Source of the DNA: Lysinibacillus halotolerans
GTDB taxonomy: Bacteria > Bacillota > Bacilli > Bacillales_A > Planococcaceae
DNA: 64,000 nucleotides
Direction of reading: 5' to 3'
Assembly (NCBI RefSeq): GCF_003711845.1
Contig: NZ_RHLQ01000002.1
Coordinates: forward strand, 1-64,000
The notes beneath the pieces are model-generated. The model did not search any database. It saw only the letters and a list, made by a program, of their open reading frames with translations, and was not told the origin of the DNA. Shown piece by piece: positions 27,108-35,795 of the stretch. Every line of letters starts with the position of its first letter. Within the stretch, counting starts at the first letter, position 1. The position numbers were made by a program, and so were the translations under genes.

Positions 27108-27941
27108 ATGGGGATTGAAATAAAAGAGATTTTATCAAAGAAAATATTGACGGAAGCAAAAGGTTATCTAGATGTTGGATTTACCCATTCTCTTAATCCG
27201 TACAGTGGTTGCGCCTTTTCATGTAAATACTGTTATGTAAGGGAAATGCCCATTCAAAAATTCAACGAAATTCCATGGGGTGAATGGTTAAATATTAAAT
27301 TAAATGCAGCGGAAAATTATCGTAAGGAAGTCATCAAAATTCGGAAGAAACAAGATCCTTTGAATATTTTTATGTCATCAGCAACAGATCCGTATCAGCC
27401 GATAGAACGCAAGGCACACATAACAAGAAGCATTTTAGAAGCAATGATTGAATTTCCACCCGATTTTCTTCAAATTCAAACTCGTAGCCCTTTAGTTACA
27501 AGGGATATGGACTTGTTACTAAAATTAAAAGAAAAATGTAAAGTTGTCGTATCTATGACAATTGAAACAGACCGAGATGACATTCGGAAATTATTTGCGC
27601 CATTTTCTCCTAGTATAAATTTACGTTTACGTGCTTTAGAAGAACTGCGTAAAGAGGGTATATCCACACAAGCTTCCATTTCACCTGTATTACCATTTAC
27701 ACCTGACTTCCCAAAGGTTCTAGAAATAAGAGCGGATACTATTTGGATTGACACATTAAATATTGGGGATGGGGCGATGGGAAAACGTTCAGAAAGATTA
27801 GGGATGCCACAACTATTTGAAGAGCATGGTCTATCCAAGTGGTATCGAAAAGACATACACGAAATGGTTGCAAAATATTTTAAAAAATTCCTTCCAAAAG
27901 ACATTATTCGAGTATCAAAAAATGATGCCTTCCCACGATGA
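27108..27941 (+). CDS. SPL-family radical SAM protein
   Basis: This 277-aa protein has the radical SAM motif CAFSCKYC (Cys-x3-Cys-x2-Cys) after YSGCAF, and MSSATDPYQPIE, the conserved block of spore-photoproduct-lyase-like proteins. It is shorter than true SplB (about 340 aa). True SplB repairs the spore photoproduct in DNA; many shorter relatives have unknown substrates, so I do not call it splB. The ATG has GAAAGGAG upstream, with a terminator right after the stop. Cytosolic. Confidence 0.85.
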   Translation: MGIEIKEILSKKILTEAKGYLDVGFTHSLNPYSGCAFSCKYCYVREMPIQKFNEIPWGEWLNIKLNAAENYRKEVIKIRKKQDPLNIFMSSATDPYQPIERKAHITRSILEAMIEFPPDFLQIQTRSPLVTRDMDLLLKLKEKCKVVVSMTIETDRDDIRKLFAPFSPSINLRLRALEELRKEGISTQASISPVLPFTPDFPKVLEIRADTIWIDTLNIGDGAMGKRSERLGMPQLFEEHGLSKWYRKDIHEMVAKYFKKFLPKDIIRVSKNDAFPR

Positions 27942-27967
27942 AAAGCTTGTTTGTTCAAGCTTTTTTA
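27941..27967 (+). terminator. Terminator after the SPL-like gene
   Basis: AAAAGCTTG (27941-27949) pairs with CAAGCTTTT (27956-27964), followed by T residues. Confidence 0.8.
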
Positions 27968-28117
27968 TTTTTCACTATAATTTAATGAAGGAGAAATCTT
28001 TTTGAATCTCTCTCTTTATATGTACCAATTGTTTATAGATTATAAATAGCAATCAATTGATAGAATATTTATATTCTTATAGAATTAACAATAAATGATT
28101 AAAAGAGGATGCGTTAT

Positions 28118-29713
28118 ATGAGGAGAGTATCAATCCAAACAAAGATTTTAGGATTAACATTATCATTAAGTTTTTTAATTATTCTCCTATTAACTTCTTA
28201 TTTTACCTATATGCACGGTAAACAAATAGCAGAAGATCGAGGTCGCTTAGCATTAGAACTATCCAAATCCGTTTCAATGATGCCAACAATTATCGAGGCG
28301 TTTGAAAGTGACAATCCATCGGAAATGATTCAACCCGTAGTAGAAAAAATTCGTCAAAAAACTGGAGCAGAGTTTATTGTAGTCGGTAATAAGGAAGGGA
28401 TTCGTTACTCCCACCCACAAGAATCAGAAATTGGGAAGAAAATGGTAGGTGGGGACAGTAAACGGGCAATTGAAAAGGGTGAATATTATATTTCGGAAGC
28501 TCGTGGTTCCCTTGGTCTTTCAATGCGAGGTAAATCGCCTATTTTTAATCAAAATGGTGACATCATCGGAGTCGTATCAGTTGGATTTTTAGTAGAAGAT
28601 ATAGAAAAACAAATATTTAAAAATATATCAAAAGAATTGGTCATTTCGTTATCCGCTCTAATTGCATCTATTATAGGAAGTTTTTTACTTGCGAAAAGTA
28701 TTCGAAAAGATACTTTAGGATTAGAGCCTTACGAAATTGTTAATTTATATAAAGTGAAAAACGCTGTATTACATTCCGTACAAGAAGGAATTTTGTCAAT
28801 TGACAAAAATGGAATCATTACTTCCATGAATCAGCGAGCTAAAAGTTTACTTGGTATAAAAGGTTCTGTCCGTCACTTAAAAGTCGATGGTTTATTTCCA
28901 TCAAATTATTTATATGATGTGTTAAATTCAGGAGAGCCCCAATTCGATAAAGAGTTAACATGGAAAAATAAAACGATAATCGTCAGTTGTACACCGATAA
29001 AAGATGAAAAAAGTGTGAATGGTGTCGTTGCTGTATTTCGTGAAAAAACAGAAATCGAGCAAATGATAAATACACTTTCTGAAATGAAAACTTACTCGGA
29101 AGAGTTAAGGGCGCAAACCCATGAATTTACGAATAAATTATATGTGCTATCAGGGCTTTTACAATTAGGTGAGTATGATGAAGCAATCGAAATGATTCAA
29201 GGGGAAACAACGGAGTTAGAGTTTCAGAACCAAATCGTGTTTGAACAAATTAGGGATACGAAAGTTCAAGTCATTTTATTAGGGAAAATAGGGAAGGCAT
29301 CGGAGAAAAAAATACTATTTGAAATAGCTCCAGAAACTTATATCGACAAACTTCCTGATCATATTAGACTTTCTCAGTTGACCCTTATACTTGGAAATAT
29401 AATAGATAATGCATTTGAAGCTGTTTCTGATATAGAAAAACCAGTTATTAAATTTTTCGCGACAGATATTGGTGAGGATATTATTTTTGAAATAAGTGAC
29501 AATGGAAAAGGAATAGCAGATGAAGATATGCCATCCCTTTTCGAAAGGGGCTTTAGTTCAAAAGAAGGGGAAGACCTAAGGGGATATGGATTGTCAAACG
29601 CTGACAAATCGGTAAAAGAACTAGGCGGTATTATTGAAGTCCAAAATGGCAAAGAGAACACGGTATTTACAGTGTATCTTCCGAAACAGCTGCAAGGAGG
29701 GGAAAAACAGTGA
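28118..29713 (+). CDS. Sensor histidine kinase, CitS/DcuS family
   Basis: Two membrane helices (about residues 12-35 and 170-195) flank an extracellular sCache/PAS sensor of the di/tricarboxylate type. A cytosolic PAS domain follows, then a Spo0B-like dimerisation helix pair with the phosphoacceptor His in AQTHEFTNKLYVLSGLLQL. The HATPase domain has GNIIDNAFEAV, DNGKGI and RGYGLSNADKSV. CitS/DctS-type kinases sense citrate, malate or related acids outside the cell. ATG 28118 has AAGAGG upstream. It overlaps the regulator gene by four bases; a citrate transporter gene lies downstream. Confidence 0.9.
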   Translation: MRRVSIQTKILGLTLSLSFLIILLLTSYFTYMHGKQIAEDRGRLALELSKSVSMMPTIIEAFESDNPSEMIQPVVEKIRQKTGAEFIVVGNKEGIRYSHPQESEIGKKMVGGDSKRAIEKGEYYISEARGSLGLSMRGKSPIFNQNGDIIGVVSVGFLVEDIEKQIFKNISKELVISLSALIASIIGSFLLAKSIRKDTLGLEPYEIVNLYKVKNAVLHSVQEGILSIDKNGIITSMNQRAKSLLGIKGSVRHLKVDGLFPSNYLYDVLNSGEPQFDKELTWKNKTIIVSCTPIKDEKSVNGVVAVFREKTEIEQMINTLSEMKTYSEELRAQTHEFTNKLYVLSGLLQLGEYDEAIEMIQGETTELEFQNQIVFEQIRDTKVQVILLGKIGKASEKKILFEIAPETYIDKLPDHIRLSQLTLILGNIIDNAFEAVSDIEKPVIKFFATDIGEDIIFEISDNGKGIADEDMPSLFERGFSSKEGEDLRGYGLSNADKSVKELGGIIEVQNGKENTVFTVYLPKQLQGGEKQ

Positions 29714-30390
29714 AATTAAAAGCAGTTATCGCAGAAGATGACTTTCGTGTAGCAGCTATTCATGAAAAGTTTTTAGGAAATTTTGAAGGAATTGAAGTTG
29801 TAGGGAAAGCACTTAATGGAAAAGAGACAATTGAAATATTAAAAAAAGAGAAGCCAGATTTACTTTTACTTGATGTATATATGCCCGACCAACTGGGAAC
29901 GGATTTGCTACCTAACATTCGTAAACAATTTTCGAATTTAGATATTATTATGATTACAGCAGCAACCGATAAAGAGCTATTTACAAAGGCACTGCATTAC
30001 GGAGTAGAATATTTTTTAATTAAACCGGTTAAGATGGAACGGTTTAATGAAACAATTGAAGAGTATTTGAATAAACATCAGCTTTTGCAATCAAAACAGG
30101 AAATAGATCAAGATTTTGTTGATCTCATATTGAAAAAATCTGCTCCCTCTACTACGACAAAGGAAACTGCATTACCGAAAGGGATTGATGAAATTACCCT
30201 CGTAAAAGTGAGAAATGTTCTGGAGAATAGTAAAACGAGTTTATCGGCTGAGCAAGTAAGCGAACAAATTGGCGCTTCTCGAATTACTGCAAGACGTTAT
30301 TTAGAATATTTAATCACTGTAAAGGAATGTAAAGCAGAAGTCGTCTATGGTGTAGTTGGAAGACCTGAACGAAGATATTGTAAAATTTAA
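29710..30390 (+). CDS. Response regulator, CitT/DctR type
   Basis: The receiver domain spans residues 1-120, with acidic residues in AEDDFRV, phospho-Asp in LLLLDVYMP and Lys in FLIKPVK. The C-terminal HTH (SAEQVSEQIGASRITARRYL) is the CitT/MalR type. GTG start with AGGAGGGG upstream, overlapping the kinase stop. It most likely activates the CitMHS transporter gene about 0.8 kb downstream, where a tandem TATTCCGT lies before the promoter. The pairing is inferred from position and family. Confidence 0.9.
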   Translation: MKLKAVIAEDDFRVAAIHEKFLGNFEGIEVVGKALNGKETIEILKKEKPDLLLLDVYMPDQLGTDLLPNIRKQFSNLDIIMITAATDKELFTKALHYGVEYFLIKPVKMERFNETIEEYLNKHQLLQSKQEIDQDFVDLILKKSAPSTTTKETALPKGIDEITLVKVRNVLENSKTSLSAEQVSEQIGASRITARRYLEYLITVKECKAEVVYGVVGRPERRYCKI

Positions 30391-30430
30391 AGATATTGTA
30401 TTTTCTTCAATGGTGAAAGGGAGGATGAAA

Positions 30431-30925
30431 ATGTTAGAAAATGGAGATTTACTTATTTGGGAACCACTTCAAGTGAATCCCTTTGATCGATTTCATGCAC
30501 CAATGAATCTAGTATCTATGCATTTTGAAGGTGATTTTGTACTGAAATTTAATACGTTTAACAGTTCAATGGAGTATGTATTTACTTACAAACAAAGTCA
30601 ATCCAATTATTACGCTATTCGTCATTTTCGTATTCTCGAAGAGTTTATAAGGCATGATGTTGAAATATTAATTGATCAATTTCGTTTAAAAAGGGAATCG
30701 CTAGGTCTACCTAAATTAACATATGACTCTACTTTTTTTAAAATAGAAAATTCTAGCTTTTTATCTTGGTATCGAAGCATAGATCCATCCTTCCCATTAC
30801 AAGAAGATTGCTGTGTGGAACATCATTTATATATTACAACGGATTATTTTATTGATGTATTAAGTGAACAGCAACCTAATATTACGATATCTACTAAAAA
30901 TGAAAGCGGTAATATATTAGAATAA
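30431..30925 (+). CDS. Unknown protein in the two-component operon, 164 aa
   Basis: It begins 40 bases after the regulator gene; ATG 30431 has GGGAGG at good spacing (an earlier frame start at 30356 overlaps the regulator and is less likely). The protein is soluble and mixed alpha/beta, with aromatic-rich stretches such as FNSSMEYVFTYKQSQSNYYA and SSFLSWYRSIDPSFP. I recognise no family. Co-transcription with the kinase and regulator is likely, as a hairpin terminator follows. Confidence 0.65.
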   Translation: MLENGDLLIWEPLQVNPFDRFHAPMNLVSMHFEGDFVLKFNTFNSSMEYVFTYKQSQSNYYAIRHFRILEEFIRHDVEILIDQFRLKRESLGLPKLTYDSTFFKIENSSFLSWYRSIDPSFPLQEDCCVEHHLYITTDYFIDVLSEQQPNITISTKNESGNILE

Positions 30926-30944
30926 TATTCCCTTTTACATATTT

Positions 30945-30973
30945 GTGGGCACTTTTAATGGTGCCCACTTTTT
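30945..30973 (+). terminator. Terminator of the two-component operon
   Basis: GTGGGCAC (30945-30952) pairs with GTGCCCAC (30961-30968), followed by T5. Confidence 0.85.
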
Positions 30974-31014
30974 ATATTGTAATAAAGTTTCTGTATTTTC
31001 ATGTTCGGACATAA

Positions 31015-31030
31015 TATTCCGTTATTCCGT
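31015..31030 (+). promoter_or_regulatory. Tandem TATTCCGT, candidate regulator site
   Basis: Two exact copies of TATTCCGT abut at 31015-31022 and 31023-31030, 56 bases before the -35 of the citrate transporter gene. The position suits a CitT-type activator. Confidence 0.45.
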
Positions 31031-31077
31031 GAACACAATGAACAAAAGTTTCGTAATGTTCTTAAAAAACATTATTT

Positions 31078-31091
31078 TGCAATCGCTTACA
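31078..31091 (+). promoter_or_regulatory. CcpA cre site over the citM promoter
   Basis: TGCAATCGCTTACA fits the cre consensus (TGNAANCGNTNWCA) and overlaps the -35 hexamer, a position that would block transcription. Catabolite repression of citrate uptake is known in Bacillus. Confidence 0.7.
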
Positions 31092-31114
31092 AACTAACTT
31101 TTCTCCTCTACAAT
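31086..31114 (+). promoter_or_regulatory. Predicted promoter of the citrate transporter gene
   Basis: -35 CTTACA (31086-31091), 17-base spacer, -10 TACAAT (31109-31114). The weak -35 fits activator dependence. Confidence 0.55.
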
Positions 31115-31173
31115 TTATTTAAAGGGAAAATAGTAGATTGTTATTTTACTTCATAAGGGGGAGAAGAAAAAAT

Positions 31174-32466
31174 ATGCTAGCTATATTAGGATTTTTAATG
31201 ATTATTGTATTTATGGTTCTAATTATGACCGGACGACTTTCAGCAATGATTGCATTGATTATGATCCCAATCGTCTTTGCGTTAATTGGTGGGTTCGGTA
31301 GTGAAATGGGACCGATGATGTTAGACGGAATTAAAAGTGTAGCACCAACAGGGATCATGATTTTATTTGCCATTCTTTATTTTGGTACATTAATTGATGC
31401 CGGGGTTTTTGACCCAATCATTAATACGATTCTTAAAATTGTAAAAGGTGATCCTGTTAAAATTGCCATCGGTACAGCGATATTAGCCTTACTTATTTCA
31501 TTAGATGGCGATGGCACTACTACATATATGATTACTATTTCAGCGATGCTTCCATTATATAAGAGAATTGGAATGAGACCGATACTATTAGCGGGTATTG
31601 CAGTTTCTGCTTCTGGGGTTATGAATTTATTACCTTGGGGTGGACCAACAGCACGGGTTATGTCCGCTTTAAATTTAGAAATGTCTGAAGTATTTACACC
31701 AGTTATTCCTGCAATGGTCGGCGGGGCTCTTTTTGTACTGTTTATGGCGTTTATTTTAGGTCGAAAGGAAAGAAAGAGAATTGGAGTGATTGAATTTGAT
31801 TACCAAACAATCGCTCAACTAACGGCTACTGTAGATGAGAACAATTTAAAACGTCCAAAATTGATAATTTTTAATTATGCATTAACGATTGCTTTATTAG
31901 TTGCACTAATTATGGAGTTGTTACCACCAGTTGCATTGTTCATGCTTGGATTTGCAATTGCAATAACAGTTAACTATCCAAAAATGAAGGATCAAAAAGA
32001 ACGTATAGCAAATTATGCGGATAATGCATTGTCTGTCGTATCGATGGTTTTTGCAGCAGGTATTTTTACAGGTATTCTTTCAGGTACAACAATGGTGGAT
32101 GCCATGGCTAATTCGGTTATCCAATACATACCAGAATCTATGGGGTCCCATTTTGCTATCATCACAGCTATACTTAGTGCTCCTTTTACTTTCTTTATGT
32201 CAAACGATGCTTTTTACTACGGTGTCCTACCGCTACTTGCTAAAGCAGGAGCTGTATATGGCATTGATCCGGCATTAATTGGTAGAGCTTCACTATTAGG
32301 TTTACCAGTACATTTATTAAGTCCATTAGTTCCGTCTACTTATTTATTAGTAGGGATGGTTGGAGAAGATTTCGGGAAATTCCAACGCATCTTCTTAAAA
32401 TGGGCTTTCGGATCGACAATTGTTATGGTGATCGTTTGTCTTGTATTAGGTATCATTCCTTTTTAA
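31174..32466 (+). CDS. citM: CitMHS-family citrate:divalent-cation symporter
   Basis: A 430-aa polytopic protein with about 11 membrane helices. The CitMHS blocks are visible: an N-terminal LAILGFLMIIVFMVLI, LISLDGDGTTTYMITI, LLPWGGPTARVM and SNDAFYYGVLPLLA. Relatives CitM and CitH take up citrate complexed with Mg2+ or Ca2+ with protons. ATG 31174 has GGGGGAG upstream; a TTG 36 bases earlier is less likely. Regulation: probable activation by the upstream two-component pair and repression by CcpA. Which metal complex is carried is unknown. Confidence 0.9.
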   Translation: MLAILGFLMIIVFMVLIMTGRLSAMIALIMIPIVFALIGGFGSEMGPMMLDGIKSVAPTGIMILFAILYFGTLIDAGVFDPIINTILKIVKGDPVKIAIGTAILALLISLDGDGTTTYMITISAMLPLYKRIGMRPILLAGIAVSASGVMNLLPWGGPTARVMSALNLEMSEVFTPVIPAMVGGALFVLFMAFILGRKERKRIGVIEFDYQTIAQLTATVDENNLKRPKLIIFNYALTIALLVALIMELLPPVALFMLGFAIAITVNYPKMKDQKERIANYADNALSVVSMVFAAGIFTGILSGTTMVDAMANSVIQYIPESMGSHFAIITAILSAPFTFFMSNDAFYYGVLPLLAKAGAVYGIDPALIGRASLLGLPVHLLSPLVPSTYLLVGMVGEDFGKFQRIFLKWAFGSTIVMVIVCLVLGIIPF

Positions 32467-32492
32467 ACTAAATTTTTTAAATAAAGTTCGTA

Positions 32493-32533
32493 AGATAACG
32501 GTAGTGAATACTATCGTTATCTTTTTTTTTTTA
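32493..32533 (+). terminator. Terminator after citM
   Basis: AGATAACGGTAGT pairs with ACTATCGTTATCT (one G-T), followed by a long T run. Confidence 0.9.
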
Positions 32534-32570
32534 TAGATTATCAATTGAATTTAATTACGAACACAACTTC

Positions 32571-32604
32571 TTGACTCAAAAACAATATAACACTACAATG
32601 TGTA
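32571..32604 (+). promoter_or_regulatory. blaI promoter with overlapping BlaI-type operator
   Basis: -35 TTGACT (32571-32576), 17 bases, -10 TACAAT (32594-32599). The -10 is part of TACA-ATG-TGTA (32594-32604), the TACA/TGTA half-sites recognised by BlaI/MecI/CopY repressors, here with a three-base gap. A matching site lies at 33910-33920. Confidence 0.65.
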
Positions 32605-32621
32605 ATGTGAGGTGGTAAATC

Positions 32622-33038
32622 GTGTTGATTCGAAAATTTAAAATGAAGGAAAGTGGCTTAAACCGCTTTTTTGGACCGCTTGAAGCAAAAATTATGGACA
32701 TATTATGGAATGTAGAAAAAGAAATGACCATTAAAGATGTTCAATTTGAGTTGGAAAAAGAGAAGTCTACTAATTTTAATACGGTAATGACCGTCATGAA
32801 TCGTCTAGTTGAAAAGGGGATTCTTCGAAAAAAAACGGTAGGTCGTTCTTCTGTTTATGCCCCTGTTCAAACGAGAGCATCTTTTTTGAATGAACAATCG
32901 AAGGAAATGACTCATGAATTAATGGATGAATTCGGGACTGTTGTTGTCAGTCATATGTTAGATGCGCTTGAAGATGTTGATGAAGACCTTGTATCAAAAC
33001 TTGAACAAAAAATTAAAGAATTAAAAAAGGAAAAATAA
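32622..33038 (+). CDS. BlaI/MecI/CopY-family repressor
   Basis: This 138-aa winged-helix protein opens GPLEAKIMDILWNVEKEMTI and carries STNFNTVMTVMNRLVEKGIL (recognition helix) with RKKTVGRSSVYAPV in the wing, as in BlaI and CopY. Dimers bind TACA/TGTA operators. The next gene encodes an M56 protease, the usual partner that inactivates BlaI. Cleavage site and inducer are unknown. GTG/TTG-rich start region: GAGGTGG precedes the GTG at 32622. Confidence 0.92.
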   Translation: MLIRKFKMKESGLNRFFGPLEAKIMDILWNVEKEMTIKDVQFELEKEKSTNFNTVMTVMNRLVEKGILRKKTVGRSSVYAPVQTRASFLNEQSKEMTHELMDEFGTVVVSHMLDALEDVDEDLVSKLEQKIKELKKEK

Positions 33039-33040
33039 CT

Positions 33041-33889
33041 ATGTCAAAACGTCGCGCAACCATTACATATATAGTTCCATTAGCCATATCAAGTATTATT
33101 TTTGTTCAAATGGGATTATACATCCTTTCGATAATGGGTATTTGGAATTCAAAGTACAATTTAGTCGTTGCTTGTCATAGCCTTTTAAAAGCCATTGGTC
33201 TTTCGTCACTTCGATATGCATTAGATTTACTCGTTTTTTATACGGTACTTTATTTAATGTGGAAAATCGGCTCCCAACTGATCAATAGTTGGAATTTGAA
33301 GCGGAAATTTAAACAATATCAAGATATTACCCTCACAAATGACTTTAATTTAATGTATCAAAAGGAAAGGGACGATATTGTTGTTATATCGCACCCAGTT
33401 CCACTTGCTATTACAATGGGGTTTATTAAACCTAAAATTGTGATTTCAACAGGGGTAATTAATTTGTTAACGGAAGAAGAATTACGCTCGGTTATATCCC
33501 ATGAATTTTATCATTATAGAAATCGTGACCCACTAAAAGTATTTTTAATCTCTTTATGTGCTTCTACAATGTGGTATATTCCGATTTTACAATGGTTTAC
33601 CCAACAATACCGAATTATTCAAGAAATATTAGCAGATGATTACGCCATTAAAAGGCAAAATACACCGGTTTATTTAAGTAGTGCATTGTTGAAAATGATT
33701 AAAGTAGGTAAGCAACATAAAATGCCTTTTGCATACGTATCCTTTGCAGATACATCTGTAAATTATCGAATTGAGTACATTTTGAATCCATTAAAAAATA
33801 TAGAATGGAAGATTCCTAAGAAAGAGTCCTATATTTCACTCTTTATCTTCCTATTAATTTGCTTATTTTTTATTTACGCTTTAGCGTAA
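33041..33889 (+). CDS. M56-family membrane metalloprotease (BlaR1/MecR1-like core)
   Basis: It is 282 aa with membrane helices at about 10-30, 60-75, 165-185 and a last one at 262-281. The zinc motif is HEFYH (His154, Glu155, His158), followed by RNRDP and EILADDYA (third ligand). It lacks the C-terminal penicillin-binding sensor of BlaR1/MecR1, so the inducer is probably not a beta-lactam. It begins two bases after blaI, so the two are co-transcribed. The likely role is cleavage of BlaI on a membrane or redox signal. Confidence 0.9.
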   Translation: MSKRRATITYIVPLAISSIIFVQMGLYILSIMGIWNSKYNLVVACHSLLKAIGLSSLRYALDLLVFYTVLYLMWKIGSQLINSWNLKRKFKQYQDITLTNDFNLMYQKERDDIVVISHPVPLAITMGFIKPKIVISTGVINLLTEEELRSVISHEFYHYRNRDPLKVFLISLCASTMWYIPILQWFTQQYRIIQEILADDYAIKRQNTPVYLSSALLKMIKVGKQHKMPFAYVSFADTSVNYRIEYILNPLKNIEWKIPKKESYISLFIFLLICLFFIYALA

Positions 33890-33897
33890 ATTTTTTA
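33872..33897 (+). terminator. Terminator overlapping the M56 stop
   Basis: ATTTACGC (33872-33879) pairs with GCGTAAAT (33884-33891) across TTTA, followed by T5. It separates the regulator pair from the thiol-redox genes. Confidence 0.7.
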
Positions 33898-33906
33898 CCC
33901 CATTAC

Positions 33907-33921
33907 ACTACATTATGTAGT
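33907..33921. promoter_or_regulatory. BlaI-type operator before the disulfide-relay genes
   Basis: ACTACATTATGTAGT is a perfect 15-bp palindrome containing TACA-TTA-TGTA, the same half-sites and gap as the site in the blaI promoter. It lies 35 bases before the DsbA-like gene. Confidence 0.7.
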
Positions 33922-33941
33922 TTGAATTAGGAGTGTTTCAA

Positions 33942-34586
33942 ATGTCTAAAAAAATATTTTGGATTATCGGCATCATTGCTGTTTGTTTAATTGGTATTAT
34001 CGTGTTAACAAATGTTCAAACCGAATCGGCTAAAATTGATTACGAAGGGCAGCCTTATTTAGGAGAAGAATCTGCACCAGTCGAAATTGTTGAATTTGGA
34101 GATTATAAATGTCCCCACTGTGGAGAATTTAACAGTTCATTTGTTCCGTTTATAAAAGAGGAATTTGTTGAAACGGGAAAAGCCAAATTTTACTTTATGA
34201 ACTATTCATTTATTGCTTTTGATTCAACGATTTCTGCCCAATTTGCTGAAACAGTATATAAAGAACTTGGTAATGAAACATTTTGGGAATTCCATGATTT
34301 ATTATTTGCAAACCAAACAAATGCGTCAGGAAAAGAGAATGTATTAACCGAAGAGTTTTTAAAAGCTATATTATTAGAAGTTGCTTCACTAGAAGAAACG
34401 GAGAAAGTAATAGAAGCGTTCAAAAATGATGGGGGAACAAAGGCACTAGATCATGACATGGGAATTGCAAAAGGCTTAGGTATTAACTCCACACCGACTA
34501 TCTATATCGGGGGAGAAAAATTCACAGGACAAACTTTAGACGATTTTAGAGAAATGGTAGAGGAAGCGGCTAAAAATGATCAATAA
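33942..34586 (+). CDS. bdbD: Membrane-anchored DsbA/BdbD-like thiol oxidase
   Basis: An N-terminal anchor (residues 3-22) is followed by a thioredoxin-fold DsbA domain with the active site CPHC in FGDYKCPHCGEF and the cis-Pro loop GINSTPTIYIGG. It introduces disulfides into exported proteins. ATG 33942 has AGGAG eight bases upstream (a GTG at 33933 is closer to that site). Its gene overlaps the DsbB-like gene by 11 bases, so the two are translated together, as in bdbDC. Confidence 0.88.
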   Translation: MSKKIFWIIGIIAVCLIGIIVLTNVQTESAKIDYEGQPYLGEESAPVEIVEFGDYKCPHCGEFNSSFVPFIKEEFVETGKAKFYFMNYSFIAFDSTISAQFAETVYKELGNETFWEFHDLLFANQTNASGKENVLTEEFLKAILLEVASLEETEKVIEAFKNDGGTKALDHDMGIAKGLGINSTPTIYIGGEKFTGQTLDDFREMVEEAAKNDQ

Positions 34587-34980
34587 GTCAATATTATTTG
34601 CATGGATTACCTCTATTATTGCGATGGGGGGAAGTTTATTTTTTAGTGAACAAATGGGTTTTATACCATGTACCCTCTGTTGGTATCAACGGATCTTAAT
34701 GTATCCCCTTGTTATTCTATTAGGAATTGCGTTCTATAAGAGCGATAAGGAAATTTACAAATATATTTTACCTTTATCAATTATCGGAATGGCAATGTCA
34801 AGTTATCATTATACGATACAAAAAATTCCAGCCATGCAAGAATTTCATACATGTACAAGCGGTGTTCCATGTTCTGGCCAATATATTAATTGGTTTGGAT
34901 TCGTTACCATACCGTTTTTAGCACTGAGTGCATTTACAATCATTACGATTTCAATGATTGTCCTTTGGAAAAGAAAATAA
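34576..34980 (+). CDS. bdbC: DsbB/BdbC-like quinone-linked disulfide oxidoreductase
   Basis: A 134-aa protein with four membrane helices and two cysteine pairs: CTLCWYQRI (Cys-x2-Cys, outer loop 1) and CTSGVPC (outer loop 2). It passes electrons from the DsbA-like protein to quinone, re-oxidising it. Small size and motif spacing match BdbC. It overlaps the upstream gene by 11 bases. Confidence 0.92.
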   Translation: MINKSILFAWITSIIAMGGSLFFSEQMGFIPCTLCWYQRILMYPLVILLGIAFYKSDKEIYKYILPLSIIGMAMSSYHYTIQKIPAMQEFHTCTSGVPCSGQYINWFGFVTIPFLALSAFTIITISMIVLWKRK

Positions 34981-34999
34981 CGTATACTGAAAGGAAATT

Positions 35000-35545
35000 A
35001 TGAACATGGATAAAAAGAAAAAACGTCGTTATTTACGAGCTGTTATTCTTGTCATTTTGTTTGGCGCCATTGTATTTACAATCTACTCAACTTTTACAAA
35101 AGAAAAAGTTGAAGTATTGCAAGAAGGGGATATGGCTCCTGATTTTGAATTAGTGGATATGAATGGTCATACCCATCGACTATCAGATTATAAAGGGCAA
35201 GGTGTTTTTCTCAACTTTTGGGGGACATGGTGTAAACCGTGTGAAAGTGAATTTCCAGTCATTGATCATTATTATAAAACATATCAAAACGATGGTATTC
35301 AAGTATTAGCTATTAATATTGCAGAAACTGATTTCACAGTCCAAAAGTATGTAGAAAATAAAGGGTTAACATTCCCAGTACTTATTGATAAATCGAAAAG
35401 TGTGATGTCAACGTATAATATCAATCCGTTACCAACCACTTTTTTAATAAACCCTGAAGGAGAGATTGAAAAATTTATTACTGGGGAAATGACGGATGAA
35501 ATGATCTTAAACAACATGAAGCAAATTATGCCAAAGGATATTTAA
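35000..35545 (+). CDS. ResA-like membrane-anchored thiol-disulfide oxidoreductase
   Basis: One N-terminal membrane helix precedes a TlpA/ResA-type redoxin domain with WGTWCKPCESEFP (active-site CKPC) and a cis-Pro in INPLPTTFLINPEG. ResA reduces the haem-binding cysteines of apocytochrome c; related proteins reduce other exported thiols. Here it follows an oxidising DsbA-DsbB pair, so it may set the opposite, reductive arm. No cytochrome c maturation gene is adjacent. ATG with AAAGGA upstream. Confidence 0.88.
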   Translation: MNMDKKKKRRYLRAVILVILFGAIVFTIYSTFTKEKVEVLQEGDMAPDFELVDMNGHTHRLSDYKGQGVFLNFWGTWCKPCESEFPVIDHYYKTYQNDGIQVLAINIAETDFTVQKYVENKGLTFPVLIDKSKSVMSTYNINPLPTTFLINPEGEIEKFITGEMTDEMILNNMKQIMPKDI

Positions 35546-35548
35546 AGG

Positions 35549-35587
35549 AAAAACTTTGAGAGGGAGACTTCTCGAAGTTTTTTCTTT
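35549..35587 (+). terminator. Terminator of the thiol-redox operon
   Basis: AAAACTTTGAGA pairs with TCTCGAAGTTTT with one wobble, followed by T. Confidence 0.75.
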
Positions 35588-35733
35588 TTCCTTGAAGATT
35601 GTTTGATTGTTTACAAAAAGAGATGTGTAGATATTAAAGACTTACTTACAAACAGGTATCATTATTATTTTATACGAATTTGTTCTGTAACCAAACCAAC
35701 ACTTTTTTAGCAATAATTACTATTGAAAATAGG

Positions 35734-35745
35734 GAACATTTGTTC
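35734..35745. promoter_or_regulatory. LexA (SOS) box candidate
   Basis: GAACATTTGTTC fits the Gram-positive SOS box core GAAC-N4-GTTC. It lies 50 bases before a small WYL-domain gene. Confidence 0.6.
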
Positions 35746-35795
35746 TATCATTTAAATTAAACAAGAACGAGTTTCATGAAAAAGGAGTTGTATCA

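Noticed and set aside
27476-27958. 160-codon antisense open frame within the SPL-like gene
   Set aside because: The plus-strand frame has the full radical SAM motif; the antisense frame has no such support.
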